64,000 nt of DNA, from contig LVWT01000063.1 in the NCBI GenBank assembly GCA_002083405.1, positions 1 through 64,000 on the forward strand, in the 5' to 3' direction. Shown here one piece after another: positions 29,803-38,533 of this stretch; positions within the stretch are counted from its first letter, which is position 1, and each line of letters begins with the position of its first letter. This DNA comes from Nitrospira sp. SG-bin2 (GTDB taxonomy: Bacteria; Nitrospirota; Nitrospiria; Nitrospirales; Nitrospiraceae). The position numbers were made by a program, and so were the translations under genes. The notes beneath the pieces are model-generated. The model worked only from the letters and a program-made list of their open reading frames with translations. It had not been told where the DNA came from and ran no database searches.

Positions 29803-30010
29803 GGATTTCTTCCATGACGATGTCTTCCGCGTCAAGCCAATCCCTGAGATCGTTCCCGGCTTGACGGCCCCGTTGCTCCCACAGCTCGTAGGCTTTTTGC
29901 GCGATCCGCTCCCACATCCCATCAGGTAATTCGATCGGTGTGTTAGACCTGACGGCGACAGGAGAAGACCGCCCTTTCTCCGCTCCGGTCTTCTTCACCA
30001 CGGTGCGCAT
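29786..30010 (-). CDS. DUF2934 small protein
   Basis: A 74-residue protein with the DUF2934 signature: RIAQKAYELWEQRGRQAGND followed by LRDWLDAEDIVMEEI. Family members are common in stress-related accessory regions; function unknown. It overlaps the start of the next gene by 17 bases and lies 15 bases after a Usp gene, so the three form one operon. Confidence 0.8.
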   Translation of the reverse strand: MRTVVKKTGAEKGRSSPVAVRSNTPIELPDGMWERIAQKAYELWEQRGRQAGNDLRDWLDAEDIVMEEIHEARE

Positions 30011-30024
30011 GGCAGACTCCTCGG

Positions 30025-30987
30025 TTACGGGTTCATCGGCACGTCAGGTTGCACCGAGACGACACGGCGATGGTCCTGGTGAAATTTAGGGCTCCGGACC
30101 GTCAGGATGGGACAATGCGACTTCCGGAGAACCGACTCCACCACGCTGCCGTACAAAGCATGCGACAGGCCGCGCCGTCCATGCGTCCCCATGACAATCA
30201 AGTCGGCCGACCAGGCCCTGGCCGCCTCGAGGATCGAATCGCGTGGAAGCCCCCCTCGAACGAGAGATTCGGATTTCACGTTCGCGGCCTCCAGTGCCGT
30301 GACAAGACCCGCAAGCCGTTCAGTGAGGGTTTTTCGCTCATGTTCCCGGGCCACCTGAAGCGGAACCGTAAAATCCAATCCGTAAGAGACCGGCTCCATG
30401 ACATGCAGCAGCATGACAGACGCCTGTGCCCGCTGCGCCACGGCGACCGCATACTCGAGAGCATCAAGCGAGCAGTCGGAGAAATCGACCGGCACCATGA
30501 TCCGGTCCAACGAGACCGGATGACTCGTGCTTACGCCGGTACGCTCCGCCTCCGACCGATCCATGCGCACGGCCAGCACAGGGCAGGGCGCCGTCCGAAT
30601 GATCCGCTCTGCCGTGCTTCCCAATAAGACATGTGCGAGACCGGTCTTCCCGGCGGTGCCCATGATGATCAAATCCGGGTCTTCGGCCGCCGCAGCGGCA
30701 AGCACTTGTTCACTCGGGATACCCGTCTCGATCCGCGTGTGAACCGCAATCCCTCGCTCAGCAGCCCGTGCTTTCAGCCGGGCCAGGTCTTCCGTGGCCT
30801 GTGTCATCAGCTCGGCCAGATATATGCGGCACACGGGAGACTCCGGATCGAGGCCCGGAGCGAATTCCAACACGCTCACGGCCGTCAAAGTGGCTCCCCA
30901 TGACTCGGCCAACTTGCAGGCATAGGCCTCCGCGCCTTCCGCCCGCGTAGAACCATCCGTCGCCAAAAGAATGCGTTCGATATTCAT
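30025..30987 (-). CDS. Tandem universal stress protein (UspA)
   Basis: About 320 residues, two Usp domains starting MNIERILLATDGST and RIMVPVDFSDCSLDALEYAV. Nucleotide loops are GTAGKTGLAHVLLGSTAERI and GTHGRRGLSHALYGSVVESV, both complete, so ATP binding is expected. It heads the operon with DUF2934 and the 462-residue protein. Confidence 0.9.
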   Translation of the reverse strand: MNIERILLATDGSTRAEGAEAYACKLAESWGATLTAVSVLEFAPGLDPESPVCRIYLAELMTQATEDLARLKARAAERGIAVHTRIETGIPSEQVLAAAAAEDPDLIIMGTAGKTGLAHVLLGSTAERIIRTAPCPVLAVRMDRSEAERTGVSTSHPVSLDRIMVPVDFSDCSLDALEYAVAVAQRAQASVMLLHVMEPVSYGLDFTVPLQVAREHERKTLTERLAGLVTALEAANVKSESLVRGGLPRDSILEAARAWSADLIVMGTHGRRGLSHALYGSVVESVLRKSHCPILTVRSPKFHQDHRRVVSVQPDVPMNP

Positions 30988-31044
30988 GATCCAACCACAC
31001 GAAAGAAACACGTGTTCAGGGAGATGGCCTTCCTCTCAGCACTC

Positions 31045-31488
31045 TTACACAGCCTCTGTACTCAACAAGAGCAATTCTCCGCCCATATTGGGATGGATCG
31101 AGCACCGGAATTCATGTCGCCCCGGCCGGGACATGTCAAACCGCAGGACCGCATCACGCTTTGAATCGAGAAACACACCACCCAGGCCGCGGCCATAGAC
31201 GATGACCCCGTCCCTTTCGATGCGGGTATGAAGCCCCTCGAACATGGTCGAACCGAAATCGTGCCGCAGGGCGTCTTCATTCCGAACCTTGATGACCGTC
31301 GGAACTCCCAGCCGCAGGGGCCCCTGCTTCGTCACGAACTTGTAATCCTTGATCGTCACCTCGACCACCTGTTCGGATTGCGCGAGACTCACTCCCGCCT
31401 CTTCCAACCCTATGACCCAAGGCACTCCAAGTGTCAGACCGATCATCACGTATCCAACCCATGATCTAGCAGGCCTCTTAATGAACAT
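31045..31488 (-). CDS. Exported cupredoxin-like blue copper protein
   Basis: A 147-residue periplasmic protein. The signal peptide (about 12-36) is followed by a cupredoxin fold. A complete type 1 copper ligand set is visible: H76 in LRHDFG, then C129, H132 and M135 in FRCSIHPNMGG. An insertion at 84-112 separates ligand segments. It probably carries electrons or copper in the periplasm; its partner may be the monohaem cytochrome encoded nearby. It lies between two Usp genes. Confidence 0.85.
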   Translation of the reverse strand: MFIKRPARSWVGYVMIGLTLGVPWVIGLEEAGVSLAQSEQVVEVTIKDYKFVTKQGPLRLGVPTVIKVRNEDALRHDFGSTMFEGLHTRIERDGVIVYGRGLGGVFLDSKRDAVLRFDMSRPGRHEFRCSIHPNMGGELLLLSTEAV

Positions 31489-31506
31489 CGTCTTCCCCTC
31501 CCTTAT

Positions 31507-32013
31507 TTATGCTTCCGTCGACTTCCGCTGGAGAGCCGACACCGGCAGCGGCACGGTCAACACAGGACAGCCTGCTGTACGGACGACCTTCTCAGCCGTA
31601 CTGCCGAAGAAAATCTTGTCCACGCTGCCGGACCGTCCGCCATAACTCCCCATCACGACCAGATCCACTTTCTCCGTCCGCGCGGTCTTGGCAATCTCGA
31701 CAAACGGCGATCCCTCTAGAATCACGCGCGTGAGGTCCACTCCTTTGGCCACCGCTGATTCCAGCAACCGGCGCACGTTCAACCGGGCATGATGCCGCAA
31801 TCGCCGGCGCTGTACGGCGGCATCGGACGGAACTGCCAGCAAGCCCAGACGATGGAACGATTCAAGGGTTCCCATGTCGATCACATGCAGCACCGTCACG
31901 CAGGCCCCGCACAGCCGCGCCATGTCACAGGCGAGATGGAACGCCTCATCTGAACAGGGAGAAAAATCGACAGGAACCAGGATTTTCTTGAAAAGACCAG
32001 TGTCTTGCCCCAT
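31507..32013 (-). CDS. Single-domain universal stress protein
   Basis: A 168-residue Usp with KILVPVDFSPCSDEAFHLA at the N-terminus and the ATP loop GSYGGRSGSVDKIFFGSTAEKV. The start follows AAGGAGCG at suitable spacing; a longer frame to 32076 is not needed. It precedes the cupredoxin gene by 19 bases on the same strand. Confidence 0.88.
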   Translation of the reverse strand: MGQDTGLFKKILVPVDFSPCSDEAFHLACDMARLCGACVTVLHVIDMGTLESFHRLGLLAVPSDAAVQRRRLRHHARLNVRRLLESAVAKGVDLTRVILEGSPFVEIAKTARTEKVDLVVMGSYGGRSGSVDKIFFGSTAEKVVRTAGCPVLTVPLPVSALQRKSTEA

Positions 32014-32187
32014 ACGCGCTCCTTCTAGCCAGCAATTTGCCGGCGCCAAAGAGGAACTCAGCAAGGCCGGTGCCACTCACACAGCACCGAGGCCGACATC
32101 TCAGGGCTTGGAGAAACCGCGGATTTTCCCTTCTCATTGTTGCTATCGGCGATTGGCCTTTCACTCAGCCTTCAATAAGAGGGGAGC

Positions 32188-32221
32188 TCTGCTACAGCGG
32201 GAGAATGACCGCTGTAGCAGA
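32188..32221. repeat. Perfect 13-bp inverted repeat
   Basis: TCTGCTACAGCGG and CCGCTGTAGCAGA are exact inverted arms separated by GAGAATGA. No T-run follows on either strand. It lies in the divergent promoter region between two Usp genes and may be an operator or transcript-end hairpin. Confidence 0.6.
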
Positions 32222-32368
32222 AAGCACCACCAGGCGTGGGTAATGACGAGTCAGGCGTAAGAGCTTCTCGAAACAAAATGGCTTTGCTCTTCACTCCTTA
32301 CCACTCACCACTGACGACTGACCACCGTTTTCCCGACCGGCATTGGACTTGCTGACCTTCTGTCCACC

Positions 32369-32473
32369 ATGGGAACGATGACACGCCAACGGTGGTTGTT
32401 GCTTGGAGCGGTGGGGTTGGGATTGGCGATCGCCATCTATTTCATCTTTTTCTGTCCGGCAGACTGTCAATGA
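32369..32473 (+). CDS. Small single-pass membrane ORF (34 residues)
   Basis: A short reading frame starting MGTMTRQRWLLLGAVGLG: a basic N-terminus, one membrane helix and a C-terminus CPADC with two cysteines. It ends seven bases before the next Usp gene. Size and composition are typical of small membrane proteins missed by automatic calling. Only the coding pattern and the placement support it. Confidence 0.4.
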   Translation: MGTMTRQRWLLLGAVGLGLAIAIYFIFFCPADCQ

Positions 32474-32480
32474 GGCATCC

Positions 32481-33344
32481 ATGAAACTCTTGCTCGCAGT
32501 AGACGGTTCCGACAACTCCTACGAGGCCGTGCGGTCGCTCAAGTACTTGAGCCGCGCAGAAGAACTGCACATCCTGCACGTGCTGGATGTCCCCATTCCG
32601 GCCTATCCGATGATGATGCCGGAGGTGACACAGGAACTCTATGCGACCGTCGAGCGCAATATGCGGGAGGATGGCACCCGTTTGCTGGAACGGATCGTGT
32701 CGCTGCTCCCGATGGGAATCGGCCCGGTGACGAAACACCTGATCGTCGGCTCGCCGGCGGATCACATCGTCAAGCTGGCCGAGCAACTGAAGGCAGACCT
32801 GATTCTGCTCGGCACCCGCGGCCTCGGCCCGATCAAGGAGCGGCTGGTCGGAAGCGTCGCTCATCGCGTGTTGACATTCGCCCCCGGCGCGAAACTGATT
32901 CTCCACGGTCCGTTGAACACCTTGAGCCAGATTCTGCTCCCGGTGCAGGGGACCTACGATGCGGAACATGCCCTGCGCTTTCTCGAGAAAATCCCCTTTC
33001 GTGACCCGCCGACGATCACCCTGTTTACCGCCTTGCCACACACGAGGCCGCCCTGGCCGGTGGATGCCGCTTCGGCCAAGGAGATGGAGGTCCATGCGCT
33101 TCGCCACGCGCAAGACTCCCTCAACGACACCGCCGCCAAGCTGGCCGCGCTGGGCTATCGAACCCGTGTCGCCGCCACGCTCAGCACGCCCGTCGAGGGG
33201 ATTCTGCAGGAAGCCGGGGATTTGAATCCGGATCTGATTCTCATGGGATCCCGCGGACGCCACGGCGTGACGCGCCTGGTGCTGGGCAGCGTGTCCCATG
33301 CCCTCCTGCACCACGGCCGCTATCCGCTGATGATTTTCAACTAA
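32481..33344 (+). CDS. Tandem universal stress protein (UspA)
   Basis: About 287 residues starting MKLLLAVDGSDNSYEAVRSL. Both Usp domains have nucleotide loops (GTRGLGPIKERLVGSVAHRV and GSRGRHGVTRLVLGSVSHAL). It is the first intact gene of a plus-strand group with a zinc-ribbon protein and a cytochrome c. Confidence 0.9.
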   Translation: MKLLLAVDGSDNSYEAVRSLKYLSRAEELHILHVLDVPIPAYPMMMPEVTQELYATVERNMREDGTRLLERIVSLLPMGIGPVTKHLIVGSPADHIVKLAEQLKADLILLGTRGLGPIKERLVGSVAHRVLTFAPGAKLILHGPLNTLSQILLPVQGTYDAEHALRFLEKIPFRDPPTITLFTALPHTRPPWPVDAASAKEMEVHALRHAQDSLNDTAAKLAALGYRTRVAATLSTPVEGILQEAGDLNPDLILMGSRGRHGVTRLVLGSVSHALLHHGRYPLMIFN

Positions 33345-33359
33345 GAAAAGGGGCTGCCT

Positions 33360-33524
33360 ATGCCGATGTACGACTACAAGTGCCTGGACTGCGGGAAGGA
33401 GTCGCTGATCGTCGTCACGTTGAAAGAACATGAACGGGGCGAGGTGGTATGCCCGGCGTGCGGCAGCAAGAAGCTACAGCAACTCTTTAGTTCGTTTATT
33501 GCCCACACCACCAAAAAAAGTTAG
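33360..33524 (+). CDS. FmdB-type zinc-ribbon protein
   Basis: A 54-residue protein opening MPMYDYKCLDCGKE, with a second CPACGS knuckle (C31, C34). The four cysteines (C8, C11, C31, C34) make a zinc ribbon of the FmdB/CxxC_CxxC_SSSS family, often next to stress or regulatory genes. GGGGCTGCC precedes the start. Role unknown. Confidence 0.8.
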   Translation: MPMYDYKCLDCGKESLIVVTLKEHERGEVVCPACGSKKLQQLFSSFIAHTTKKS

Positions 33525-33528
33525 CGAC

Positions 33529-33942
33529 ATGTTGAAAATGTTACAGACTACAAAAATGAGCACCATAGACCGAAGAGGAAATCGTCTCGTCTTCTCCGGA
33601 TTAGCAGGTTTTCTCCTCCTGATCAGCCCATCGATGTCGTCCCTCTACGCCCAGGAATATCCTTCCGACGTCATCCGTGGAAAGACACTGTACGCACGGC
33701 ACTGTCTGGAGTGCCATGGATCGGGAGGGCGGGGTGACGGACCTACGGCCGCGTCCTTAAAAGTTCAGCCGGCGGACTTTCACCGCTTCCGGTCTTTTCT
33801 GAAGTCCGATGAGGAGCTCTTGCGGACCATCGAGCATGGCGTCGTCTTCAGTCCGATGCATGCGTGGCGCGGGCAGCTCACCGATGGAGAAATGCAGGAC
33901 GTGCTGGCGTACGTTCGCCTCCTGTCGCAACAGGGGCAATGA
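33529..33942 (+). CDS. Exported monohaem cytochrome c
   Basis: About 137 residues. A signal peptide (LVFSGLAGFLLLISPSMSSLYA) is followed by a class I cytochrome c domain with haem motif CLECH (in ARHCLECHGSGGRGDGP). The distal Met is likely in SPMHAWRG. It is a periplasmic electron carrier. An alternative start is 33556. It begins four bases after the zinc-ribbon gene and overlaps the following small frame by ATGA. Confidence 0.85.
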   Translation: MLKMLQTTKMSTIDRRGNRLVFSGLAGFLLLISPSMSSLYAQEYPSDVIRGKTLYARHCLECHGSGGRGDGPTAASLKVQPADFHRFRSFLKSDEELLRTIEHGVVFSPMHAWRGQLTDGEMQDVLAYVRLLSQQGQ

Positions 33943-34190
33943 TTTCTGCATGGATAGAAGGGCGACGGCTTATAGCCGATGGTCCGGAACTCAGAGGGTT
34001 TGGTTTTCTGCCATACGCTATATGCCGCCTCGTTCCCTCCCCAAGTCTGGCTGACCTACGCCGGCACACGGCAGCGCAGCTCGCGCGACTTCCCGAATCT
34101 CTGCATACGCTTGGGACGGCTCCAATGCATGCAATTGAGCTCTGTTCGGCTCTGCAGACGTTAGCCCGGACCATCAACCTTGCCCTGTAA
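33939..34190 (+). pseudogene. Possible C-terminal remnant of nicotinate phosphoribosyltransferase
   Basis: An 83-residue frame starting on the cytochrome stop (ATGA). Its sequence SPSLADLRRHTAAQLARLPE and the ending with AIELCSALQTLA resemble the C-terminal segment of type 2 nicotinate phosphoribosyltransferases. The catalytic barrel is absent. Read as a fragment left after deletion; it might still be translated by coupling. The family call rests on recall of the C-terminal pattern. Confidence 0.4.
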
Positions 34191-34209
34191 CATAAAAAGG
34201 AGATGCGAA

Positions 34210-35640
34210 ATGAATCATGTTTCCTCCCCAGCCCTGAGGATGGTTCTCACTCTATCCATCGGATTGACCGGCGCATCAATCATGGCAGCCGGCCCTGTGA
34301 ACCTTCACGCGGCGACCCCGGTGGTCGCTCCTTGTGAAAGCCTCTACAAGAAGAAGCCTGTCCCGGCGAAAGTCTTGCAAACTCTGGTACGCGCTCACGA
34401 ACGGTGGATGGAACAGCGGAGCAATCCGGAAGGCAGACGCGCGGAGCTCTGCCAGGCAGACCTGAGTCGGGCCTCGCTTGCTGGTGCCAATCTTGAACGG
34501 GCTCAACTGGAAGGGGTCATTCTGCGGCAGGCAAATCTGCATCAAGCCAATCTCTCCCAGGCCAGCCTGGCGGAAGCCAATCTCTCAAAAGCGGCTCTGG
34601 ATTACAGCATCCTGTCCGGAGCCGATCTCCGGCGTGCCACACTCACCGGCGCAAATCTCTACCGTGCCATCGGCGATGAAGCCGCACTCTTCAATGCTGA
34701 TCTGGCCGGCGCGAAGTTGCGCGAAGCCACGTTTGAGCGAGCACAGCTGGAGGGCGCTGATCTCACCGCCGCCGACCTGACTGACGGCGCCTTCCTCGAC
34801 GCCTATTTTTATGGCGCAACAATGCAGGGAGCGGTCCTGTTGAACGCCGATCTCAGCGGGACCGACTTGCGCCGCACCGTCCTCACAAAAGCCAATCTCA
34901 ACCATGCCAACCTTCAGGGCGCGCTGCTGGACAGCGCACGCCTCGATAAGGCTCAGCTGGTTGAAGCCGACCTGGAAAGCGCCTACCTGGATGAAGCGAA
35001 TTTGCGCGGGGCTAACCTGCGTGAAGCCATTCTCAGAGGGGCCGACCTCCGTTACGCCGCTCTGCAGGGGGCCAACTTGTCACACACAGATCTGGAAGGA
35101 GCCAATTTGGAACAGGCCAGCTTGGTCAAGGCGAATCTCCAGTCGGCGAAACTTCCGATGGCGATTCTCTACCACACTGAGCTGGATCAGGCCGACTTTC
35201 GGAACGCCTATCTCAACCGCGCGGTCCTGATCGGAGCACGAGGATCTCGTGCCATTTTTGCGAACGCCGATTTGAGCGAGATCTATGCGCCGAAAGCCTC
35301 TCTTCGGCAATCTCAATTCAACGAGGCCGGCCTGGAATCGGCGAATTTCGTCGGAGCAGATCTGAGCGGATCGAACTTCACCGGCGCCAGCCTGGCCCAC
35401 GCGAATCTCCAAGAAGCCAACCTCCGGGATGCCGTGCTGGTCAAGACCGATCTCACCGGTGCGCGCCTGGATTTGGCAGATCTCCGGGGCACGGACTTGC
35501 GTGGTGCGACACTGACATCTGTGACCGGCCTCACGCAGGCGCAACTTGATACCACCTGTGTCGACGAGCGGACGAAATTGCCGCCTGAACTGAACCGGCC
35601 GGCTCCCTGCAGTCCCGTAAAGAAACGAACCAAACAGTGA
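34210..35640 (+). CDS. Exported pentapeptide-repeat protein
   Basis: About 476 residues. A signal peptide (about 1-35) and a short helical segment precede a very long run of A(D/N)Lxx repeats from about residue 80 to 450, predicted to fold as a right-handed quadrilateral beta-helix of roughly 18 coils. A final CVDERTK segment follows. Most such proteins are cytosolic; export here would make it periplasmic. Function unknown. AAGGAG precedes the start; its stop overlaps the GTG start of the hydrolase. Confidence 0.85.
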   Translation: MNHVSSPALRMVLTLSIGLTGASIMAAGPVNLHAATPVVAPCESLYKKKPVPAKVLQTLVRAHERWMEQRSNPEGRRAELCQADLSRASLAGANLERAQLEGVILRQANLHQANLSQASLAEANLSKAALDYSILSGADLRRATLTGANLYRAIGDEAALFNADLAGAKLREATFERAQLEGADLTAADLTDGAFLDAYFYGATMQGAVLLNADLSGTDLRRTVLTKANLNHANLQGALLDSARLDKAQLVEADLESAYLDEANLRGANLREAILRGADLRYAALQGANLSHTDLEGANLEQASLVKANLQSAKLPMAILYHTELDQADFRNAYLNRAVLIGARGSRAIFANADLSEIYAPKASLRQSQFNEAGLESANFVGADLSGSNFTGASLAHANLQEANLRDAVLVKTDLTGARLDLADLRGTDLRGATLTSVTGLTQAQLDTTCVDERTKLPPELNRPAPCSPVKKRTKQ

Positions 35641-36287
35641 CCGTTGTCCACGAACACCCCGTCACAATCACCACAGGTAACCTCGGCCTGGAGGGAATCC
35701 TCGGCCTTCCGGCCGGCTCGCGCGGCGTGGTCGTGTTCGCGCACGGAAGCGGCAGCGGCCGGTTCAGCCCTCGCAACAATTTCGTCGCCCGCCATTTGCA
35801 ACAGAATGGCCTCGCCACCCTGCTCCTCGATTTGTTGACACCAGAGGAAGCCGATGACCGAGGCAAAGTATTCGACATTAATTTGCTGGCAGACCGATTG
35901 TTGCTGGCCAAAGCCTGGCTGGAAGCGGAACCACGGACGAATAATCTGGGAATCGGTTATTTCGGCGCCAGCACCGGAGCTGGAGCAGCCTTGCAGGCCG
36001 CAGCGCGGGAACCGTCTCACGTCAAGGCTGTCGTGTCGCGAGGGGGACGACCGGACCTCGCTGAACCTTACCTGCCGTCCGTCAGAGCCCCAACCTTGTT
36101 GATCGTCGGCGGCTGGGACGAGCCGGTCATCGAGATGAATCAAGCAGCCTACGAACTCATGTCCTGCGAAAAGAAACTAATCATCGTCCCCGGCGCCACA
36201 CACCTCTTCGAAGAGCCTGGGACGCTGGAACAAGTGGCGGAACAGGCGGGCAAGTGGTTTCAGGCTTATCTGAATCAAGTCGGATAA
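35637..36287 (+). CDS. Alpha/beta hydrolase (dienelactone hydrolase-like)
   Basis: A 216-residue single-domain serine hydrolase. The oxyanion region is FAHGSGSGR. The nucleophile elbow is GASTG with S112; D161 (GGWDEP) and H189 (GATHLF) complete the triad. It has a GTG start overlapping the pentapeptide gene (GTGA), so translation is coupled. Related proteins are annotated as phosphoribosyltransferase-fused or stand-alone hydrolases; the substrate is unknown. Confidence 0.85.
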   Translation: MTVVHEHPVTITTGNLGLEGILGLPAGSRGVVVFAHGSGSGRFSPRNNFVARHLQQNGLATLLLDLLTPEEADDRGKVFDINLLADRLLLAKAWLEAEPRTNNLGIGYFGASTGAGAALQAAAREPSHVKAVVSRGGRPDLAEPYLPSVRAPTLLIVGGWDEPVIEMNQAAYELMSCEKKLIIVPGATHLFEEPGTLEQVAEQAGKWFQAYLNQVG

Positions 36288-36330
36288 CGAGAAGAGCCCA
36301 TGCGGTGCGGGTTGGAGAAAGGAGAACTCC

Positions 36331-36627
36331 TCAGGCAGATATCCGTTCCCATTCTCTGGCGCGAGCGGCGAAGGCATCTTTGTGTTGTGGCCAATCGTGT
36401 AGTGTTGCAGGATCGAAATCGGCACCGTTCGGCCACACCACGGTTCTGATCTCCGAATCAACGGCCACCTGGTTGAACAACTTGAGATCCAGCAGCGGGC
36501 CGTAGAGTTCGCCTGCAAGAACCGGTTTGAGGTAAACGACCTGCTCCGTGTTGTCGGTAAAACGCACGCGCAGCGTATACGGTTCGACAATCTCGACAGC
36601 CCGGACTTGATAAATCGGATGATTCAT
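36331..36627 (-). CDS. DUF2442 family protein
   Basis: A 98-residue protein matching DUF2442: YTLRVRFTDNTEQVVYLKPV, LYGPLLDLKLFNQVAVDSE, TVVWPNGADFDPATLHDW. The family usually follows a DUF4160 gene, as here (seven bases apart), and the pair behaves like an accessory, possibly toxin-antitoxin-like cassette (inference). Confidence 0.85.
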   Translation of the reverse strand: MNHPIYQVRAVEIVEPYTLRVRFTDNTEQVVYLKPVLAGELYGPLLDLKLFNQVAVDSEIRTVVWPNGADFDPATLHDWPQHKDAFAARAREWERISA

Positions 36628-36634
36628 CTTTCTC

Positions 36635-36904
36635 CTAGGTCAACGGCGCAATAGGCAACGGTTTGTGGCCCCCCTGCAATCGATCCCAGTCGGCCATCAG
36701 TTCATGCTGATGCAGTTCAGCCCACGCTTCGACTAGCCGCTGCTGGCGTTTCGGTAACTCCCCTGCCAGCATCTCCACCGGCTCAATTCCATACACCGCC
36801 ACCTGATCTTGGTAGTAAGCATGGAAGTGGGGTGTATGATGCGAAGCCTGAACCTCGACAAACATTCGGATGATAATCCCGAAAAACCGACACAGCTCAG
36901 GCAT
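36635..36904 (-). CDS. DUF4160 family protein
   Basis: An 89-residue protein with the DUF4160 pattern: FFGIIIRMFVEVQASHHTPH, FHAYYQDQVAVYGI, LPKRQQRLVEAWAELHQHEL. It is the upstream member of the DUF4160/DUF2442 pair. Confidence 0.85.
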   Translation of the reverse strand: MPELCRFFGIIIRMFVEVQASHHTPHFHAYYQDQVAVYGIEPVEMLAGELPKRQQRLVEAWAELHQHELMADWDRLQGGHKPLPIAPLT

Positions 36905-37097
36905 CAGATCATTCTACTCACTTGCTTCATAAGCCGCAATCTTGCCGTCAGAATACTGCACGGCCGAGGTGCAGCTGGCCTAAGCCGTGGCTACAAAGTT
37001 TTGTAACGAGGGAGTCTTGATAAGCGAAGGATTTGCTCCTAGACTTGCTGCCTGCAAGAGTCTAGACAGGAACTGGTAGCTAGCACGAAGAGGCACG

Positions 37098-37955
37098 ATG
37101 AGACAGGGCAAGGGACCAGAATTCATCAGATTTTTCCGCCCGATCATTCAGGTCATGAGAAACCTCGGCGGGTCTGGTACAGCATCGGAGATAGTTGACC
37201 GATCTCTGGAAGTAGCACAAGTCACAGAAGCGGAGCAGCAAGCCGTCAATAAGAACGGGCTTTCTCGAATAAAGAACCAGGTTCACTGGGCACGTCAGTT
37301 TCTCGTGTGGACCGGCTATCTTGGATCATCGAAATGGGGGGTCTGGAATCTCACGGACAAAGGGATGTCCATAGACCTCTCAAACTTCAACGCACTCGAC
37401 GTATACAAGTCCGTTCTTGCCAATCGCCCCAAGAAGGCGAAAGAATCAGCCACACAGCAGCGTGATGAGGATATTCCAGATGAAGAAGAGCCTAAGGACC
37501 ATAGGGCTGCGCTGCTTGAAGTAATTAAGTCATTGTCACCAGGTGGCTTTGAAAGGTTAACTCAACGGCTGCTTCGAGAATCAGGCTTTCAACAAGTCAC
37601 TGTAACTGGCAAGAGTGGGGACGGAGGAATCGACGGCATAGGGACTTTAAAAGTTAATCCCTTTGTCAGTTTCAACGTGCTTTTTCAATGCAAGCGATAC
37701 CAAGGGGCAGTTACTCCTTCGCAAGTCCGTGATTTTCGCGGCGCCATGATGGGACGCGCTGACAAAGGACTCATCATTACAACGGGAACCTTCACGCTAG
37801 ACGCTAAGAAAGAGGCCAGACGGGATGGGGTTCCACCCATTGAGCTTGTCGATGGGGATACTCTCGTTGAAATGTTTGAGCAGCACGAACTCGGTTTGAT
37901 TCCAAAGCGGTCGTACGATATAGACGAGATGTTTTTCCAAGAATACAAGAATTGA
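37098..37955 (+). CDS. Mrr-type restriction endonuclease
   Basis: A 285-residue modification-dependent or orphan restriction enzyme. The N-terminal winged-helix DNA-binding domain (about 10-105) is followed by an acidic linker and the PD-(D/E)xK nuclease domain with D179 in GDGGIDG and Q197-x-K199 in QCKRY. The catalytic set is intact. Base composition is lower in GC than its neighbours and no methylase is adjacent, so it is probably horizontally acquired. Confidence 0.88.
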   Translation: MRQGKGPEFIRFFRPIIQVMRNLGGSGTASEIVDRSLEVAQVTEAEQQAVNKNGLSRIKNQVHWARQFLVWTGYLGSSKWGVWNLTDKGMSIDLSNFNALDVYKSVLANRPKKAKESATQQRDEDIPDEEEPKDHRAALLEVIKSLSPGGFERLTQRLLRESGFQQVTVTGKSGDGGIDGIGTLKVNPFVSFNVLFQCKRYQGAVTPSQVRDFRGAMMGRADKGLIITTGTFTLDAKKEARRDGVPPIELVDGDTLVEMFEQHELGLIPKRSYDIDEMFFQEYKN

Positions 37956-38033
37956 CCTCCACTGCGGCGCATCAAGTGGCACTGGAATGTCTGACTATCT
38001 TCTGCGCATCGTACGCATTGGAATGATCTAATC

Positions 38034-38391
38034 TTACTGCACGTTTCCCTGTATGAATTTCAGGATCATGCCTGCTGCTTCCTTCCCTTGTACTTTCGTC
38101 GTATCGATCATCACTTCCGGAGGGAGCGGCGCTTCGTAGGGGTTCTTGCAACCCAGGTACAGTGGAGGATTCGCCGCGCCGGCCACGCTGATACGTCCCC
38201 TTGTAATCTCGCTGCATGGCCAGTTCCAGCGGACACTCCACCGCCACTTCGATGAACTGCGGGATGAGGCTGCGGGCGAAGTCTCGATAGGCCCTCCGGC
38301 TGGCCGTGGTATCGAAGATCACCATCACCCCGTGCGCCACTAATCTCGCACCCATGAAGGCCAGCGCGCGGCAAAAAAGTCTCGATCCGAA
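38034..38391 (-). pseudogene. cysC: Adenylylsulfate kinase (APS kinase) remnant, frameshifted
   Basis: Two reading frames together give the C-terminal half of APS kinase. The first encodes VAHGVMVIFDTTASRRAYRD and ECPLELAMQRD; after a frameshift near 38175 the second encodes YLGCKNPYEAPLPPEVMIDT and ends IQGNVQ at 38034. The N-terminal P-loop half is missing. The gene is therefore broken by truncation and frameshift. Confidence 0.75.
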
Positions 38392-38533
38392 TCGGACAGA
38401 TAGGCTGGATTGCCCGATTGATGCGGGGTCCACCGCGATCTTCGGTTTATTCTCCCACATCGGTCGACTCTCTTGTGGTACCCTGAGCAAGCGATTGTTC
38501 CTGACCACAAGCACAACATCGAAGAGGACGATT

